Part shown: piece after piece, positions 1 to 13,129 of the stretch
Numbering within the stretch: the first letter of the stretch is position 1
How the letters are laid out: every line of letters begins with the position of its first letter
Origin: Anisakis pegreffii
Lineage: Eukaryota; Nematoda; Chromadorea; Rhabditida; Anisakidae
Assembly (NCBI GenBank): GCA_035041965.1
Contig: JAPYMA010000586.1
Location: forward strand, 1 to 64,000
Length of the DNA: 64,000 nucleotides
Direction: 5' to 3'
Translations under genes and position numbers: made by a program
Notes under the pieces: model-generated
Seen by the model: the letters and a program-made list of their open reading frames with translations, nothing else
The model's database searches: none
Told to the model about the DNA's origin: nothing

Positions 1-822
1 CATTTGATGAAATAAAAGACCGTGTACGGCTTGAACGTTGAAGCTCTCTTCGACCTTCGTGTATGGCGCCATCGTCAGTGCGATCAGTAACATCCATTCC
101 GTATTCGAGATATTGTCCGTCGTTGATCCGATCAATCAATCGATCACCTTACATTGTGCCCGTTATCAGCGCTCCTCACACTACGGTGATGCATAATTGA
201 TGGAGCGAAAAAAATTTCCCGCTATTTTCAGTGCATCGCTACGAAATCAACCATTCCCGTTTGGAGCGAAAGAAAACATGTCAAAAATTCAATCAAAAAA
301 TGTCAACATCGCCTCCTATACTCGTCGTAGAAATTTCGAACATTACTTACATCCTCCGCTTGACTGACACGACTATTAGTAATAATAATGGTTCTAGCAA
401 TAATCATAATTATAATAATATAATGATAATAATACAGTGATAATAATAATAATGATAAACCAATAGTAATAATAATAATAGTAATAATAATAATAATAAT
501 ACCGACGCAATAAAGGACAAAACTGCAACAATCAACGGAACAAGACGGACGGATCTCTTGATAGCAAATGTAACGCAAGCGATTGTTTGTAAGCTTTTAA
601 TTTGCGCTTTTTTATTCCTCATGTGATCTAATTATTGCTACTGCAGTACAAACTGCAATCACTGTCACTGTTTATTCCCACTAAAGCACTTTCTTTACAA
701 AACAACCAAATACAACAATTAATGCAGTAAATATTACTTGCAAAATTATAAACTATACGCATTCAATACCAACATTCAGTAACAGCAACACACAGAAACA
801 AAAACAAACGCATTTCGCTAGA
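1..822. other. Intergenic flank with AAT/TAA microsatellite
   Basis: No gene is supported here. The stretch lies downstream of the valyl-tRNA synthetase, which is read on the minus strand. It contains an imperfect AAT/TAA simple repeat (about 378-505). That repeat produces low-complexity reading frames on the minus strand rich in Ile, Leu and Tyr, which are not protein-like. A TTTATT at about 669-674 could be the polyadenylation signal (AATAAA on the minus strand) of the synthetase. Confidence 0.6.
378..505. repeat. Imperfect (AAT)n microsatellite
   Basis: Runs of AAT/TAA interrupted by single substitutions are directly visible. It is a simple-sequence tract in the intergenic flank with no coding content. 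Confidence 0.85.
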
Positions 823-3800
823 TTACTTCACAAATTCTGAATGAGTGTCCTTTGAAGTTATACCATCCCGTTCCATATAATTCAATAGATTCTTCAATTT
901 TTTTGCTTCCTCGTCCATTCCCTTCACCACTTTTCTCGCCTGTAACCACTCAAAAGATTGGAAGAATTCAAAAAATATTGCAGATCAGATTTATGATCGA
1001 TATCAACGAATAACTAAGTCACGTTTCTTTTGTCGCACCTTTGCTGAACATTATTTTTGCAGCTATTCAACAGAACAACAATTATCTTTCAAAATCCATC
1101 TCATACCTGTGCCGCTTTACGACAACTTTTCATCCTGGAATTCCCTTTCACTTCTAAATTCTCGACAATTCTCTCGTATTTAACAGCTTTCGCCTCGAAT
1201 TGGGCCATTCGATGAACGGCTCGTTCTAACTGAGTTTCGATTCGCTTTCGAAGGATTCCGCTATATTCACTCTGAAAATTTTACAATCAATCATCTGACA
1301 AATAATGAATTCACTTTCGAATCCCGATACTTTCAAGCGATAAATAATGGGTAATGATGCCTAATCTTCAAAGCCCCAAAAAATTTCATTTAGCTCTCTC
1401 ACAAAAAGTGTCACAGTAATATTCAGTAGCCGGAGCTAACATCAACACGATAGGTTTCTTTCGGGACCAGATTGCTTTGAAGTCGGAACCGAAATTTGAA
1501 AAATGCGGAGCTGGAGCGGGAGATAAAATTTCAAAGATGCGGAACTAGTGCCGGAGACGGAAATTTCAAAAATGCAGAGCTAAGACAATTTTATCAAAAC
1601 ACCTATCACCGTTTACGATAAAGGCAAACGCACGAGCTGACGTAGATGTCTGATCAGAAACAAAAACAAACAAACATTCAGCAGAAGTACGAGTAGAATC
1701 GAATATCCTGATACTGGGACGACCAACTGCGAACCGTTAACTTTTGTAGTAAACTGATGGTAGGTGCTGATCGTGAAATTACCCAGATCACATAGCAACA
1801 CTTCAATATCATTCATCGCTTCATCACAGTACACGTCAACTGAAAATCTCGTTAGGCACGAAAACCACGATAAATAATGCAGTGCCATTGAGATGCATCG
1901 AATGACAATAAAACTCTACAGAGATTACATCCTTTGCAACGACAATGTTCGAACACAGTAAATACAACAGTTTCTTGCTAGCTCTCGACTTTTTTGCTAT
2001 CGAATTCAACATTTTGAGTTTTGCGTGCAATCAATCGTTAATTCATTCCACTGAGTAGTTGATTTACTAATTTGAAAAAGTTACAAGAGGATATTCTCTC
2101 GAAACCTACCATTTAGGGGCACTTTTACGGGTAGTTGAAATTGTTGTCTTAAAGAACGAATTGTTGAAACGATTGCTAAGCCAGCACACACTCGTTTTTC
2201 CAAGTCGTTATCAATTGCATTTACGAAATCGTTCTGAAATATTAAAGATTTATGGAACTTTGATCTTCGCATGTAAACTTTCTCATCAGTGGTAACAAAT
2301 GAATGAGCAATGAATTCGAAATTTTGAGAATAAATAGTAAAAATGAAAATGCATTAGAACACCTATCTCGTCATCTCACCTCTTTAAGACGTTTGTCGTA
2401 CAGACTGAGATGTTTATCTGTTTTAATCGAATCAAACAAATATTCACTAACGAATGGCATAAACATTGATAAAAGAACGAATGAGTGCTCCAAAATTTCG
2501 TGAAGATTGTCCGATATTTGCTTCAAACGTTCCGTATCGTCGTTCCACAATGCTTTCTTCGTTGTTTCCTGATCAAGTAATCAGAACCAGTTATCAATTC
2601 TAAACGACTTAATTCCAAATTTTCATTTGTGCAAAGGAAGAATTATCTTGTTCGATCTGTTATTCAAATACTTTTAGTCAATACAGAGAAGATGTTGCAC
2701 TAACGAGATTAACTCTGCATGAAAGATGCATTCTCATATTCAGTGCAGCCAATAAGATAATGATTCAATTTATAATGCAGTTGTCATTTGTAGAATTTTG
2801 TCAACGACAAATGAGAAATGGAAAGAAAAGAACGAAAAAGTTTCAAATGCAAACGAACCAAATAAATATCACACAACTGCGCGAGTATAAATCGATGACA
2901 ACATTGAAATGCCAAATGAATGGCTCCTTGATCGATATAAGATCGCATTGATCGCACAGTATTCCCTAAGCAACTTCGAATCCACCGGTCCTGAAATAGT
3001 AACAGTAATATTCAGTGCAGCAAATTAACGATAGATTGCGTATAAAATTCAAAATGTTGAAGACTTGAATACATCGATACCGACATCGAGCTCCAGAACC
3101 AACTGTGTTATTTCCAAATGAGTTGAAGCTTCACCAACTTCACGAGTGCCATCTTAACGACCCCCTTCAGATCTCCGATGCAACAATTTTCATTTGCAGA
3201 TTTAATTCAAATGTAAGTGAAACTCACAGCGATATGTTGATATTTTCGTTCTGCACGATAATCACGCTCACTCCCAACTGAATGCTTTGATGATGACGAC
3301 GACGGTGTTTTGAACCATATTCGTTTAGCATATTCGCACAGATTCCATAATTTATTGCAAAATCTTCAAAATACACAATTCATTGATTCGTGAGCGAACA
3401 TGGAAAATGATATCACAGCTGATAAATGCTTCGTTGAAAACAATAAACGAATGCATACAGTGTATGAACGAATGTTAATTCAATAACCTCAATCCTTCAA
3501 TCGCTTTTTCCATGACGTTAACGTTCACATCAAGTGCGTTGAGATCATGACGCAGCAACGCAAATCGTAAAGCATCTGGTCCACACTCCGTGATACCTTT
3601 CGGATACGTTTTTTGAAGATCGCTTATTGCTATCTCTGCAATTCAACTCTTATCAACGCAGTAATCATTCGCATATTCTATCTTCTGTATTTAGTGATCA
3701 CACACAACACGCTGCTAATCACTGAACATAAGAAATGATATTACAACCGAGTTGAATTTAAAATGACTGTATAAAGTCCAGAGAGAAGATTCAAGAAGAA

Positions 3801-6800
3801 GGATTTTTCTCCCCATCGACGGTTGAGCGGGCATAATGAAACAAAAGAAAAAAGAATGGGATGGATAATCGATGTCCTGCAGTTGCTTAGAAAATCTTTA
3901 GGAATGAGAACGCAATCGCTCAAACTCAAACAACGAACAAAGAAAGTGTTTGTTGGAAACCCACAAAAACCAAATCAATCAAGCTATCAATACTTCTTTC
4001 AGAATCTGACAACTGCGATCTGCTCAAACGATCGACCATTTCATTTAACGACACACCATTAATGATATCGTTTGGATCAATAACGTTTCCCAACGATTTA
4101 CTCATCTTTCTGCCTTTGCTATCACGAATCAAGCCGTGCAATAAGATTTTTTCGAAGGGAAGCTGACCGATCAACCTAAACTTAATTACAATTATCGATA
4201 TCAGTACCAACGATAACTATTATCATAATTAATACATAAAAACAAAATCATCATCTTTGGAAACGCCCAATGCATTTTTTTTCGATTTTACACAGAAGAA
4301 ATGCGAATTTGTGTGAAATTGCAATGAGATACAAACCTGTGGCAAACGGTAAGCATCCGCGCTACCCAGAAACCAATAATATCATGACCAGTTTCCATCA
4401 GTGATAAAGGCGTTGATTCGATCTGCTTCGCTGGCCAACCTGCGGAAAGAATCTTATCAGGGAACTCGTCAATTCATAATTAATACGATCGTTAGCCTAC
4501 AGTGTTGCCGATTCCATTTTTTGATTTCATAACTGAACTTGTACCATTCTCAAGAAATTAGTAAGAAATAAAACAAAAGCTTCATATCAATAAAAATAAG
4601 AATCACTAAAAAGCAATAATAATGGTAACCATTAACAACAAGTGGCACTAAAGAGGAACTGAACCACGTATCCAGCACGTCACTATCCCGTTCGACAATT
4701 ACATCAAAATCATCCTTACTATCAATACCAAACCTTCGTCTTGCATCTGCTTCATTCATTGCACTTATCCATTCACTGAAAACTAAACACCAATATCTCA
4801 ATCGCTTTGTTCAACAAAATACAAATTATTACTCCAGCGCCACAATAAGACTGAAGGACTGCTGACTGAAAGCTTATCGATTTTAAGGATCTGCAACTAA
4901 TATTGAAAGTACCAGCTTTAAAACTAAAAGCAGCTTGTAAATCTACAACTAATATTGAAAAAGCAACCACGTTGACCAAGAAATTACCCCGTTTGAATAT
5001 TCCGATAAGCAGGCACGCGATGTCCCCAAACCAGCTGTCGACTCAGACACCATGGCTCTTTGTTTTCCAGCCATTCCTCAAGCTTCACACTCAGGAGTTT
5101 CGGAGTCACAGTCACCTATGATCGTCACATCATTCAACTTGTGGCTTGTGTTTTGGCAAAGTGGTAAAAGTAACCATCGCCTCATCACTAAATGAATGGC
5201 TAACGTGAAAGTCGAAAAGATGGATGCTGATCGAAGTTACTGATAATATTGAAAAAGAACTTGCCTGCCCTTGATGGAGAGCCTCTAAAATTGATGAATT
5301 AATTTCGTCACAGTTCAGCCACCACTGTTCCTTCAGCATTGGTTCAACGACATCACCAGTTCGACTACAGATTCCTATTCTAGCATCTTCATTCACTGCT
5401 TCACCCCCATACGCATCCAATTCACGTAATCTTTCTATCACCTCGAAAAAAGATTTCCAATTTTATATGGTCAAGTGATTATTTTCCTAGATCATTTCCA
5501 TCTGCTCATACAAAAGTGCAATCATAGAATAATGTTCGGCATCCGGAAGAATAGCATTATACACCGTAAAGTATCGATCGACGAAGGGAAGAAGAGTTCA
5601 GCACTGAATTCATTTCTGTAAAACCGAAAACAATGAAAATTAAATGGGAAACGAAAAGTGAAAAGTCGGTAAAAAATGATGATCGAAAAATCGTACTAAA
5701 CACACAGTCCATTACAATCAATGATAACGAAGAACAAAGAACGACGAACAAAAGTGACATCCACGATCAAAGCAAACCTACCTTCGTTCTGGCCTCGAAA
5801 CGATCCATTCCGTCGAATAGTGTATTTGTATTAATTAATCGAGCTTTTTCATCCAAACAATATTTGCCCAATAATTTTTCATCGATTTCATCTTTGTGTC
5901 TGTTTGCAATGTCGAAATCAATAAAGTCGTGATACGGTGTTATTTTGAGGACCCCTGAACAACAATTCAATTGTTATCAACACCGATAACGATCCCCATC
6001 TAATTCGGCCCTTCTCCACCTTTCTAATCAAGTCTTCTCGCTAAATTTTCTTCACTCATTAATATGAACATAATTCTTCTGATAACAGAAGTGTAATACG
6101 AACCAGTTCCTTTCTGCATCTTGACACTTTCATCAGCAATAATCGGTAGAACACAATCAACCAAAAATGGATGTTGAACAAATTTGCCGATTAAATGATT
6201 ATAACGCGAATCGTTCGGGTGAACGGCCAACGCACAATCCGCGAATATAGTTTCAGGACGACCTGTTGCCACTTCCAAATATTTCAGTCCTCCTCTACAG
6301 TGATCATTTTCAATTCAAAAAATATTTCAAAAACATTAATAGTATCATAATAATGTAATATATTACAAGAAGTAATACTGCTGAACATCATACAGTTTCA
6401 CCGATACTACTATACATAAGCATATACATATAATTCAAACAATAAAATCAGGAACAATTCCTATACCGATCATCATTTTCGATGAGTTTATAGCGAATAT
6501 GGAAGAGTTGACCAACGCGAATTTTTATTTTGTTAGCAGAACAATCTGCTGAAGGCACTTTGAGTACTTTAGTCTCATTCAAGTCAATGTGGTCCACCTC
6601 CTGAATGATACGATCCACGTATAAGTGATTTCGTTATCACACATTTCATCTTGAAATGGCAATCAAAGCATCCATTAGTGTAGCGCATTCAACTATTGGT
6701 TGAAATTATGAAAAAGAAAAGAGCACTGAAAAGATTGCAATATTCATAAGAAATGATAATTTTTTAATGGGAATGAATAAACCTGATCTGAAAGAGTGCT

Positions 6801-8490
6801 CTGCAACGTGGGACACCAATTCACCAATCGTTTTTTACGAAATATTAAGCCGTCTGAATGAAGCTGGCAGAACGCTCTTGTGACTGCTTGTGAAAAACGC
6901 TACAATTAAAGTAGGTGCATTTCACAGATGGTAATATAGATAGAAATAATGGGAACATCTTATTATGCAGTGCACACTAAATCGAATCAAATTTTCAATT
7001 GAGAAAACTCATACATGTATAAAAGTTCAGTATGCATTTTGGTTCAATAACTTACACAATCCATAGTATAGTAAGGGTTTGAAGACCAATCCAAAGTGGC
7101 ACCTAATTTCTTTAGTTGTTCAGAAATTTCCTCAGCTCTTCTGAAATCACAACAACGCTGACACGAAACAAATCAACAAAAACAAATATTGCTCTTCTCA
7201 AGTAATTCAATTAACAGGTTTTGCGTATTTCATTAACCCTATTTTCAACAAATCATCACTTCATTAGTGCTGTTGGGAAATCATTTTGGAAGAACTGTTT
7301 TAATCATTTGAATGACCATTACTTTTCCTTCCACTCGTTACAAAGCTCAACAAATTCGCCTCGTGACAGTTCGTATCGTCGACACTTTCGCTTATCCCAT
7401 AAATATTTCTCCACGATCGTTTGTGTGGCTATTCCGGCGTGATCAAAGCCGACGTGCCATCGCACCTTAGCAACGAAATTAACAATAAGGCTAATGAATG
7501 TGACAATAACATTAACATGGGATAGTTAAAAGGACAATAACGAGATATTATATACTACTTCAGGAGAGTTTCATAATGTACCTACAAGCTAAAACGTCAC
7601 TTTTAGAAAACATATCTGCATTTGAAAGCTGAGCTGAAAGCATCGCCTCTCGAATATCATCCTAGCAAAAGTCCAACCCAAGCACACTTCAACTACGCAT
7701 TTACTTACTGCAACATCAACGAACCAGAACATAAAACATCGAGAATATATAAAACTACTAGCGCATTACTGCTATATTTTAAGAATTAGCACCAAAACAA
7801 TGACTACCTGATGACCGTAAGCACGTTTATACCGGCAAATGACGTCTTCGATCGTTACAGTTAGCGCATGACCCAAATGCAATTTGCCAGTGACATTTGG
7901 TGGTGGTAGCACGATACTGTAGAAATTTACAGTAATGAACCAAAAACTTTGAATAAATGGTAATGAAGAAATAAAATTACAATATTACTGCAGAAAATGA
8001 GTAAGGTCACTGAAACAAAATCTCCTGAAGGTTTTTCCGAGGTACGATCACGATACTTTCGATCTTTTGAAGAAAACTGAATCTTTTGCACCATCATTTA
8101 AACTTGGTGATCCAAAACTTGATTTTCTCATTACATCCGAAACATGATTTGTCACTGAATTCCATCGTGAATAACTCCAGAAGATTCAAACGTAGACGCT
8201 AAAAAATCACCTGAAATTGTCATCACTTTCACGATATGTTTTCCTTCGATTAACAGCAGCCAACTTAGTCCTTTGCTCATAGTTTTCAATAACAGCCGGC
8301 AGATCGAACGTAGATTTCCTGTAAATAATCCTCGATCTAAACTTCGTCGTCTGTTGTGATGCATGAAAGAGCTATGACTGCCTTACTCCACCTGATCGTC
8401 GAGTTGTAAACCTCGTTTCCCAGCATCACCCGCTCGAAATACGTTCAGTACAGATTTTGACTTTTGCCCAGACTTACGAGAACCTAGCAT
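823..8490 (-). CDS. vars: Valyl-tRNA synthetase, 23 exons, about 1041 aa
   Basis: Charges tRNA-Val with valine (class Ia synthetase). The model runs from ATG at 8490-8488 to TAA at 825-823. Exons (high-low): 8490-8387, 8318-8211, 8076-8011, 7916-7808, 7465-7323, 7140-7056, 6899-6783, 6600-6467, 6294-6104, 5954-5782, 5441-5265, 5115-4988, 4775-4630, 4439-4337, 4175-3994, 3635-3488, 3363-3228, 2990-2859, 2568-2380, 2233-2110, 1839-1691, 1271-1107, 939-823; the phases close throughout. [13 protein letters not shown] carries the HIGH-type motif (about 106-109), GRPET (about 300-304) is the editing-domain signature, and [14 protein letters not shown] holds KMSKS (about 618-622). [20 protein letters not shown] and the anticodon-binding DRW region follow. 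The last two exons encode the basic coiled-coil tRNA-binding arm. The N-terminus ([13 protein letters not shown]...) is basic and poor in acidic residues, like a mitochondrial presequence, and the length is close to the mitochondrial type. A cytosolic or dual role cannot be excluded. One intron is GC-AG. Confidence 0.95.
1484..1584. repeat. Degenerate 33-35 bp tandem repeat in a vars intron
   Basis: Three consecutive units share a GGAGMNGRAAATTTSAAARATGC-like core followed by GGAGCT or GGAACT. The tract is GC-richer than its surroundings and lies in the intron between 1839-1691 and 1271-1107. The inverse form of the core (GGAGACGAAATTT when read on the minus strand) recurs near 63233-63250. 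Confidence 0.55.
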
Positions 8491-10112
8491 ATAATATACA
8501 TGTTTGTACTGCTTTTAGAGGTTACTGCAAAACCAAGGTGAATGCATTCAGTTAGTAGTCCATCGTTCATTTATTTCAAAAGATTCATTTACTCAGCCGT
8601 AACAACCAGGCCAAATGTGTTCACTTTTGAGATAGTACTGGACTGAGTGGACATTTCAGCAAAGTCGGGTTCTAGAAACATTATATGTGATTCACTGAAC
8701 AGAAGAAATTTATGAAACAAACCTTTTGGTTCTATAGTGGTTTACTGAACAAAACCACCTCTTTTGATATCGAATCACGCAACTCTGGATGCGGTAACCT
8801 TTTACCAAGTATACCTTTTGCATCATCTTTCCTCTCTTATTCAAATAATTAGGAAAGCAGATCCATGCTTTGCGATAAACCAATGCATAGTCAAAATTTA
8901 TAAAGCTCGGTTCGCAATGTGAACCTCTTGAATTTTCTTTCGGCCCGGAAAAAGACGAGACTTTCATATTTTGTGAAATATTTCCATTTTCGAACAAAGA
9001 AGGTAAAAGCCGTTCGCTAGACGAGTCCCATCTCCGTTTCACGAAATAGCCGGCCTGGATAATACCTCTCAATCGGGTTCAGCTTACAGCTGCAAACAAT
9101 TGACACTGAAAAGTGCAGAAGAACTGTAGACCTTCAGCATAGACAACAGCACCTCACCAACTCTATCCTGATCGAATATATAACACGAAAGAGCTATAAG
9201 TTCAGCTCTTTCGTCAGAAATTAACGACAAGTTAATGCTTCATGCATTCCTCATTCCTCGCAAAGAGTATTGAGGTTTTAGGACAGTTATGCGCACTCGT
9301 ACTGGTCTTTCTCCTTACTTTACTAACTGATATACAAACCCTCAACTCGAAACTCTTTTAGAAAATATACAGCATTGCTTAATGACGATCCCTTTTCTTC
9401 TTTCTAGCTCATTTTCACTGTCATGCTCGAGCAACATTTTAGGTGCTGCGTATGAGCAAATGAATCTTGATAATAAGTGAATCTTGATATATGCTCATGA
9501 TGATTCTCTACGTCTCCGATCGTTTGGCGTTATGACCGATTGCCGTTTGGTGTGCCATCAGAACTGTTGGTTGTAGATTGCTACTCGCAATATGTATTTT
9601 TCTGTTGTCTTGGACATAGCTCGGGTTAACTATAGTAGCTACCAGGCAAATCCTTCTAAACTGATTACTTTAAGCAAGTAAATTTGACCGAGTTAGCTCA
9701 TTTGGCTAGTTAGACTGTGTTAGATGACATTTCGTTATCGTTATACGGGGTTTCTTCAAGTATAGGTAATAGTATGGGTGATATCGTGAAGGGAAACCCA
9801 AGTTGTGCAGTACTTTGAATTGCACAACAATACAATTGTGAAATCTTTCTGGAAGGATTATTTCAAATGGTTATTTCTGAGAATATTCGTTCACTGAGGT
9901 TATAAGAGTTCGATGTGTGGAATTTGTTTGCTGTGCTGAGGGATATCTTAAAAGCCGGGAATATTGTGAGGAAATATGTGCGCATGAGGAAAGTATCTGA
10001 TACAATTCAAATCTCGATCGGCAATGAGTGAATTTCATTTCTTCGTCTGTGTCTTGAGGAGGAACATGTGCTCGTTCCAGTAAACTGAATAACCTTAAAG
10101 GATCGCGCACAA
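8491..10112. other. Divergent intergenic region between vars and ALG5
   Basis: The 5' flanks of two divergently transcribed genes meet here, so it should hold both promoters. No TATA box or other element could be assigned with confidence. On the minus strand an acceptor-like AAAAGCAG lies just upstream of the vars start, possibly a trans-splice site. A 120-codon minus-strand open frame (8710-9072) is listed separately. Confidence 0.5.
8710..9072 (-). CDS. Orphan open frame, 120 codons, doubtful
   Basis: An uninterrupted frame starts with MRGIIQAGYFVKRRWD and ends RFVS. It is unusually long for AT-rich intergenic DNA. Composition is basic and aromatic with no motif I recognise, no signal peptide and no clear splice partner. 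It sits just upstream of the valyl-tRNA synthetase start on the same strand, so it could be an unannotated upstream exon, a small species-specific gene, or chance. No function is proposed. Confidence 0.2.
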   Translation of the reverse strand: MRGIIQAGYFVKRRWDSSSERLLPSLFENGNISQNMKVSSFSGPKENSRGSHCEPSFINFDYALVYRKAWICFPNYLNKRGKMMQKVYLVKGYRIQSCVIRYQKRWFCSVNHYRTKRFVS

Positions 10113-12454
10113 ATGCTACAAGCAATTGATTGGATCACCATTGCTATTTTGATCGTGTTGTCATTTTCGGGTCTCTTCATTGTCGCATTGTTTATGTGAG
10201 TATTTTCATCATTTTTTTCTCATTCAATGTGCATAAACGTATTTTTTTCGCAAAAGCACCCTCATTAATTGCTCTGAGATGTCCATGATGAATTTTGAAC
10301 ATCTCAGGTTATCTTGGTTTACACCTTGGCCTCGACGACGTCGGCAAGATTTGCTGAAGAAAACTTTCGTTTACAATCCAAGCGGTGTATACCGTGAATC
10401 GTTCACGTGTCTTCTTCATGAATCTGATAAAATTCAACCGAATTATACTTCACCTACACGGAGTCTTTCCGTAGTTATTCCAGCCATGAATGAAAAGGTC
10501 TTTCAAATGATCACCACTCACTTTCTTTAACTCTTGATGATTGCTTTTAATTTGTCCGAAATGTTATGTTCCATCATTAGAAGGAGGTTTCATAAATATA
10601 ACCAATGCAATGTAGTTGATAGAAATGATCTGTCTATCTTTCAAGGAACGTTTACCAGTAATGCTGAACGAATGTTTATCGTATTTGATGGAACGCTACG
10701 AGAAAGATTCTTCGTTCACTTTTGAGGTTCGTTCAGAGCGTTCTCAGCATCAGTTCTGGTGCTGACCATTCTTAAATCTGTTTGTGCTGTCAGAAGTGTT
10801 GATATATTTTGGCCATTGTGCTGATTAGAGACTGCACTGGGTACAGACTCGCTTCCAAAGTGATCGAATTAGAAGTCGCATCTTCATGGTTAGTCTCAGT
10901 CTTACCTGAGGTTCAGTGGTGGCCTGGATATTAGTGAATCCAGTTTAACCCTAAGCCTCAGCCTCATCGTTGCGTGTCTGCGCATGGTGTAGCCCCCAAA
11001 CAGCAAAAATACACATACATTATCTAAACTGACATTTTTTAAGGTGATTGTTGTTGACGATGGAAGTAGCGATGGAACTTGTGATGTTGCTTTCGAATAT
11101 TCGAAGAAGTATGGTGATGACGTTGTGAAAGTTTTGAAATTGGACAAGAACAGAGGCAAAGGTTGATCATTCTCAATAATTAATTTAATTCCAGTATCGT
11201 ATTTTTGCACTCGTTTTCGAAACTTATCATTGTTACTGTGATTATTGTCATAGATGTTGTTAGTATCGAATGAGATGTTGATGCCTAAGGTGGTGCCGTT
11301 CGATGTGGAGTGATGTGTAGTCGTGGTGCGATGATTCTCTTCGCTGACGCTGACGGAGCGACCAAATTTAGCGATTTTGAAAAGCTAGAAGAACAATTAC
11401 TGCATATCTCATCAGCTGATGAATTGAAGAATGTGAACAGTTTTGATTGGACGCAACCAATTATCTCTGTAGGATCAAGGTGCTTCATCGAATTTTCATA
11501 ACGTTTCTTTCGAGCTCGAAGATCGTTTGACTGTATAATTTTAGCTACAACACTGTGTTCTGAATAATGATGTTTATTGAATTGTGGTGTATTTTTGCCA
11601 CTTTCGGGTGCGTTTCTCAAGATTTTCTTCGATTCGCTCTCTAGAAGCGTGCACTGAAAAACATATTGCAAAGAACTTGTGTGTTTTCGGACAATAATGG
11701 AGCAAAATGAAACTTTACAGAGCATATATGGAAGCGGAAAGTATAGCGACCAGGTCGATAGCGAGAACAATCCTTATGGTCGGCTTTCATTTGTTGGTGT
11801 ATGTGTTCACGGTGAGAACGATTCATGACACTCAGTGCGGATTCAAGCTGTTCAGTCGAGCTGCAGCTGCGAAGGTATCACTTTTACTTGAAAATCATCG
11901 AGTTTTTTTGGATTGCGATGTTCGTCGAAGACATTTTTAAAACTATTGTAATGAGCATGAAGTTGAAGTTGCGTCAAAATAAACCAGCATGATAGCAAAT
12001 GAATTGCCTCAAAGAAAAGTTTGAAATGGAAAAGGAAATTATAAATTGTAACGAATTTCAGTTTGGCACCCGTACTTTCAATCCTAACTGCAATTTTCAC
12101 ATTCATTATAATTTTTCATTGTCAATGTCGTCGTCATTATAATCATCAAAAAAATTTATCTAATTTTTTCCGTTTGGGTTCTGGAAGTGAAATTATTCAA
12201 TACAGAAGAATTTGAATGTATTCGAATTTCAGTTATTCCCAGCGATACATATTGAACGATGGGCATTCGATGTGGAGTTGTTGTATTTGGCAGAACATTT
12301 TGGCTATCGAATCAGCGAGGTTGCAGTGAGATGGCACGAAGTGGATGGCTCGAAAATAGTGCCGATTTGGTCGTGGATACAAATGGGACGTGATCTTTTG
12401 CTTATTTGGTTTAGGTACACATTCCGAATTTGGACTATTGACAGCAGTCTCTAA
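10113..12454 (+). CDS. algn-5: Dolichyl-phosphate beta-glucosyltransferase (ALG5), 345 aa
   Basis: Transfers glucose from UDP-glucose to dolichyl phosphate on the ER membrane, making the donor for the last steps of N-glycan precursor assembly. Exons: 10113-10195, 10308-10497, 10646-10726, 11044-11161, 11290-11479, 11721-11874, 12233-12454; phases close to 345 codons plus stop. The protein opens with a single membrane segment (about residues 6-28), as in yeast and human ALG5. A GT2 catalytic domain follows: SVVIPAMNE, VIVVDDGSSDGT (about 119-130), GKGGAVRCG, and the metal/sugar-binding DADGA (177-181). DTQCGFKLF, ERWAFDVELLY and GSKIVPIWSW are the family hallmarks of the C-terminal half. Length matches the family. 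An AATAAA lies at 12732-12737. It precedes RPAC1 on the same strand by about 675 nt. Confidence 0.96.
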
Positions 12455-13129
12455 CAGTGAACAGTTCGTTGGATTTATTTGTTTGATAACGCACATTCCT
12501 CTTATTTTTGCTGTTACACATAATGATCTTTTTCGCAATTGGATGTTGTTGTTGTTATTATCGTATGTTATTCAGCTGTTTTTTTTTTCTATGATGAGTT
12601 GTATCATCATTCGATATGTGCCGATTGTATGAAAGAATTTCTAGTTGTATTGTTCACAGTTTTGGGTTAACTTTGGCTTCATTTTGATTTGTTTGGGACT
12701 TCTATTCATCTGTTACTGTAATAATTTGTTGAATAAACACAATCAATTTCACGAGTTTGAATTTGTTCATTTTCATACGATAATCGTTTGGTCGAAATTA
12801 GCGAGTTACTGAAACAGTATTTGCAGACTGTAATCGGTAACAGTTTGGTAGTTTTATGACGACAAAATAGTTTTGGCTGGTGGTGATGATAATTCAGCAT
12901 TATCAAGTTATACGGCTATATTCAACCGGTTGTCAAATTGATCAAAGTCGAATATGATGATCTGTTTGAATCTGAATATGATTCTCAATTGAATGGGAAA
13001 TTTGGAGCATGATAGATTATTAGGAACGTTGTCTCGTTCAGCAGTGATCTATTGATAAATGTATGATAAAATTGTAGAAAGTGTTGAAGTGGTACAATTG
13101 GAATTGAATGTGCGTTGAAGTGTAAGGAG
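12455..13129 (+). other. Intergenic spacer ALG5-RPAC1
   Basis: It contains the likely ALG5 polyadenylation signal (AATAAA, 12732-12737). No further gene is seen. At about 675 nt it is too long for the roughly 100-nt spacing of a classical C. elegans SL2 operon. Confidence 0.55.

Noticed and set aside
303..622. Overlapping minus-strand open frames rich in Ile, Leu and Tyr
   Set aside because: They are translations of the AAT/TAA microsatellite and have no protein-like pattern.
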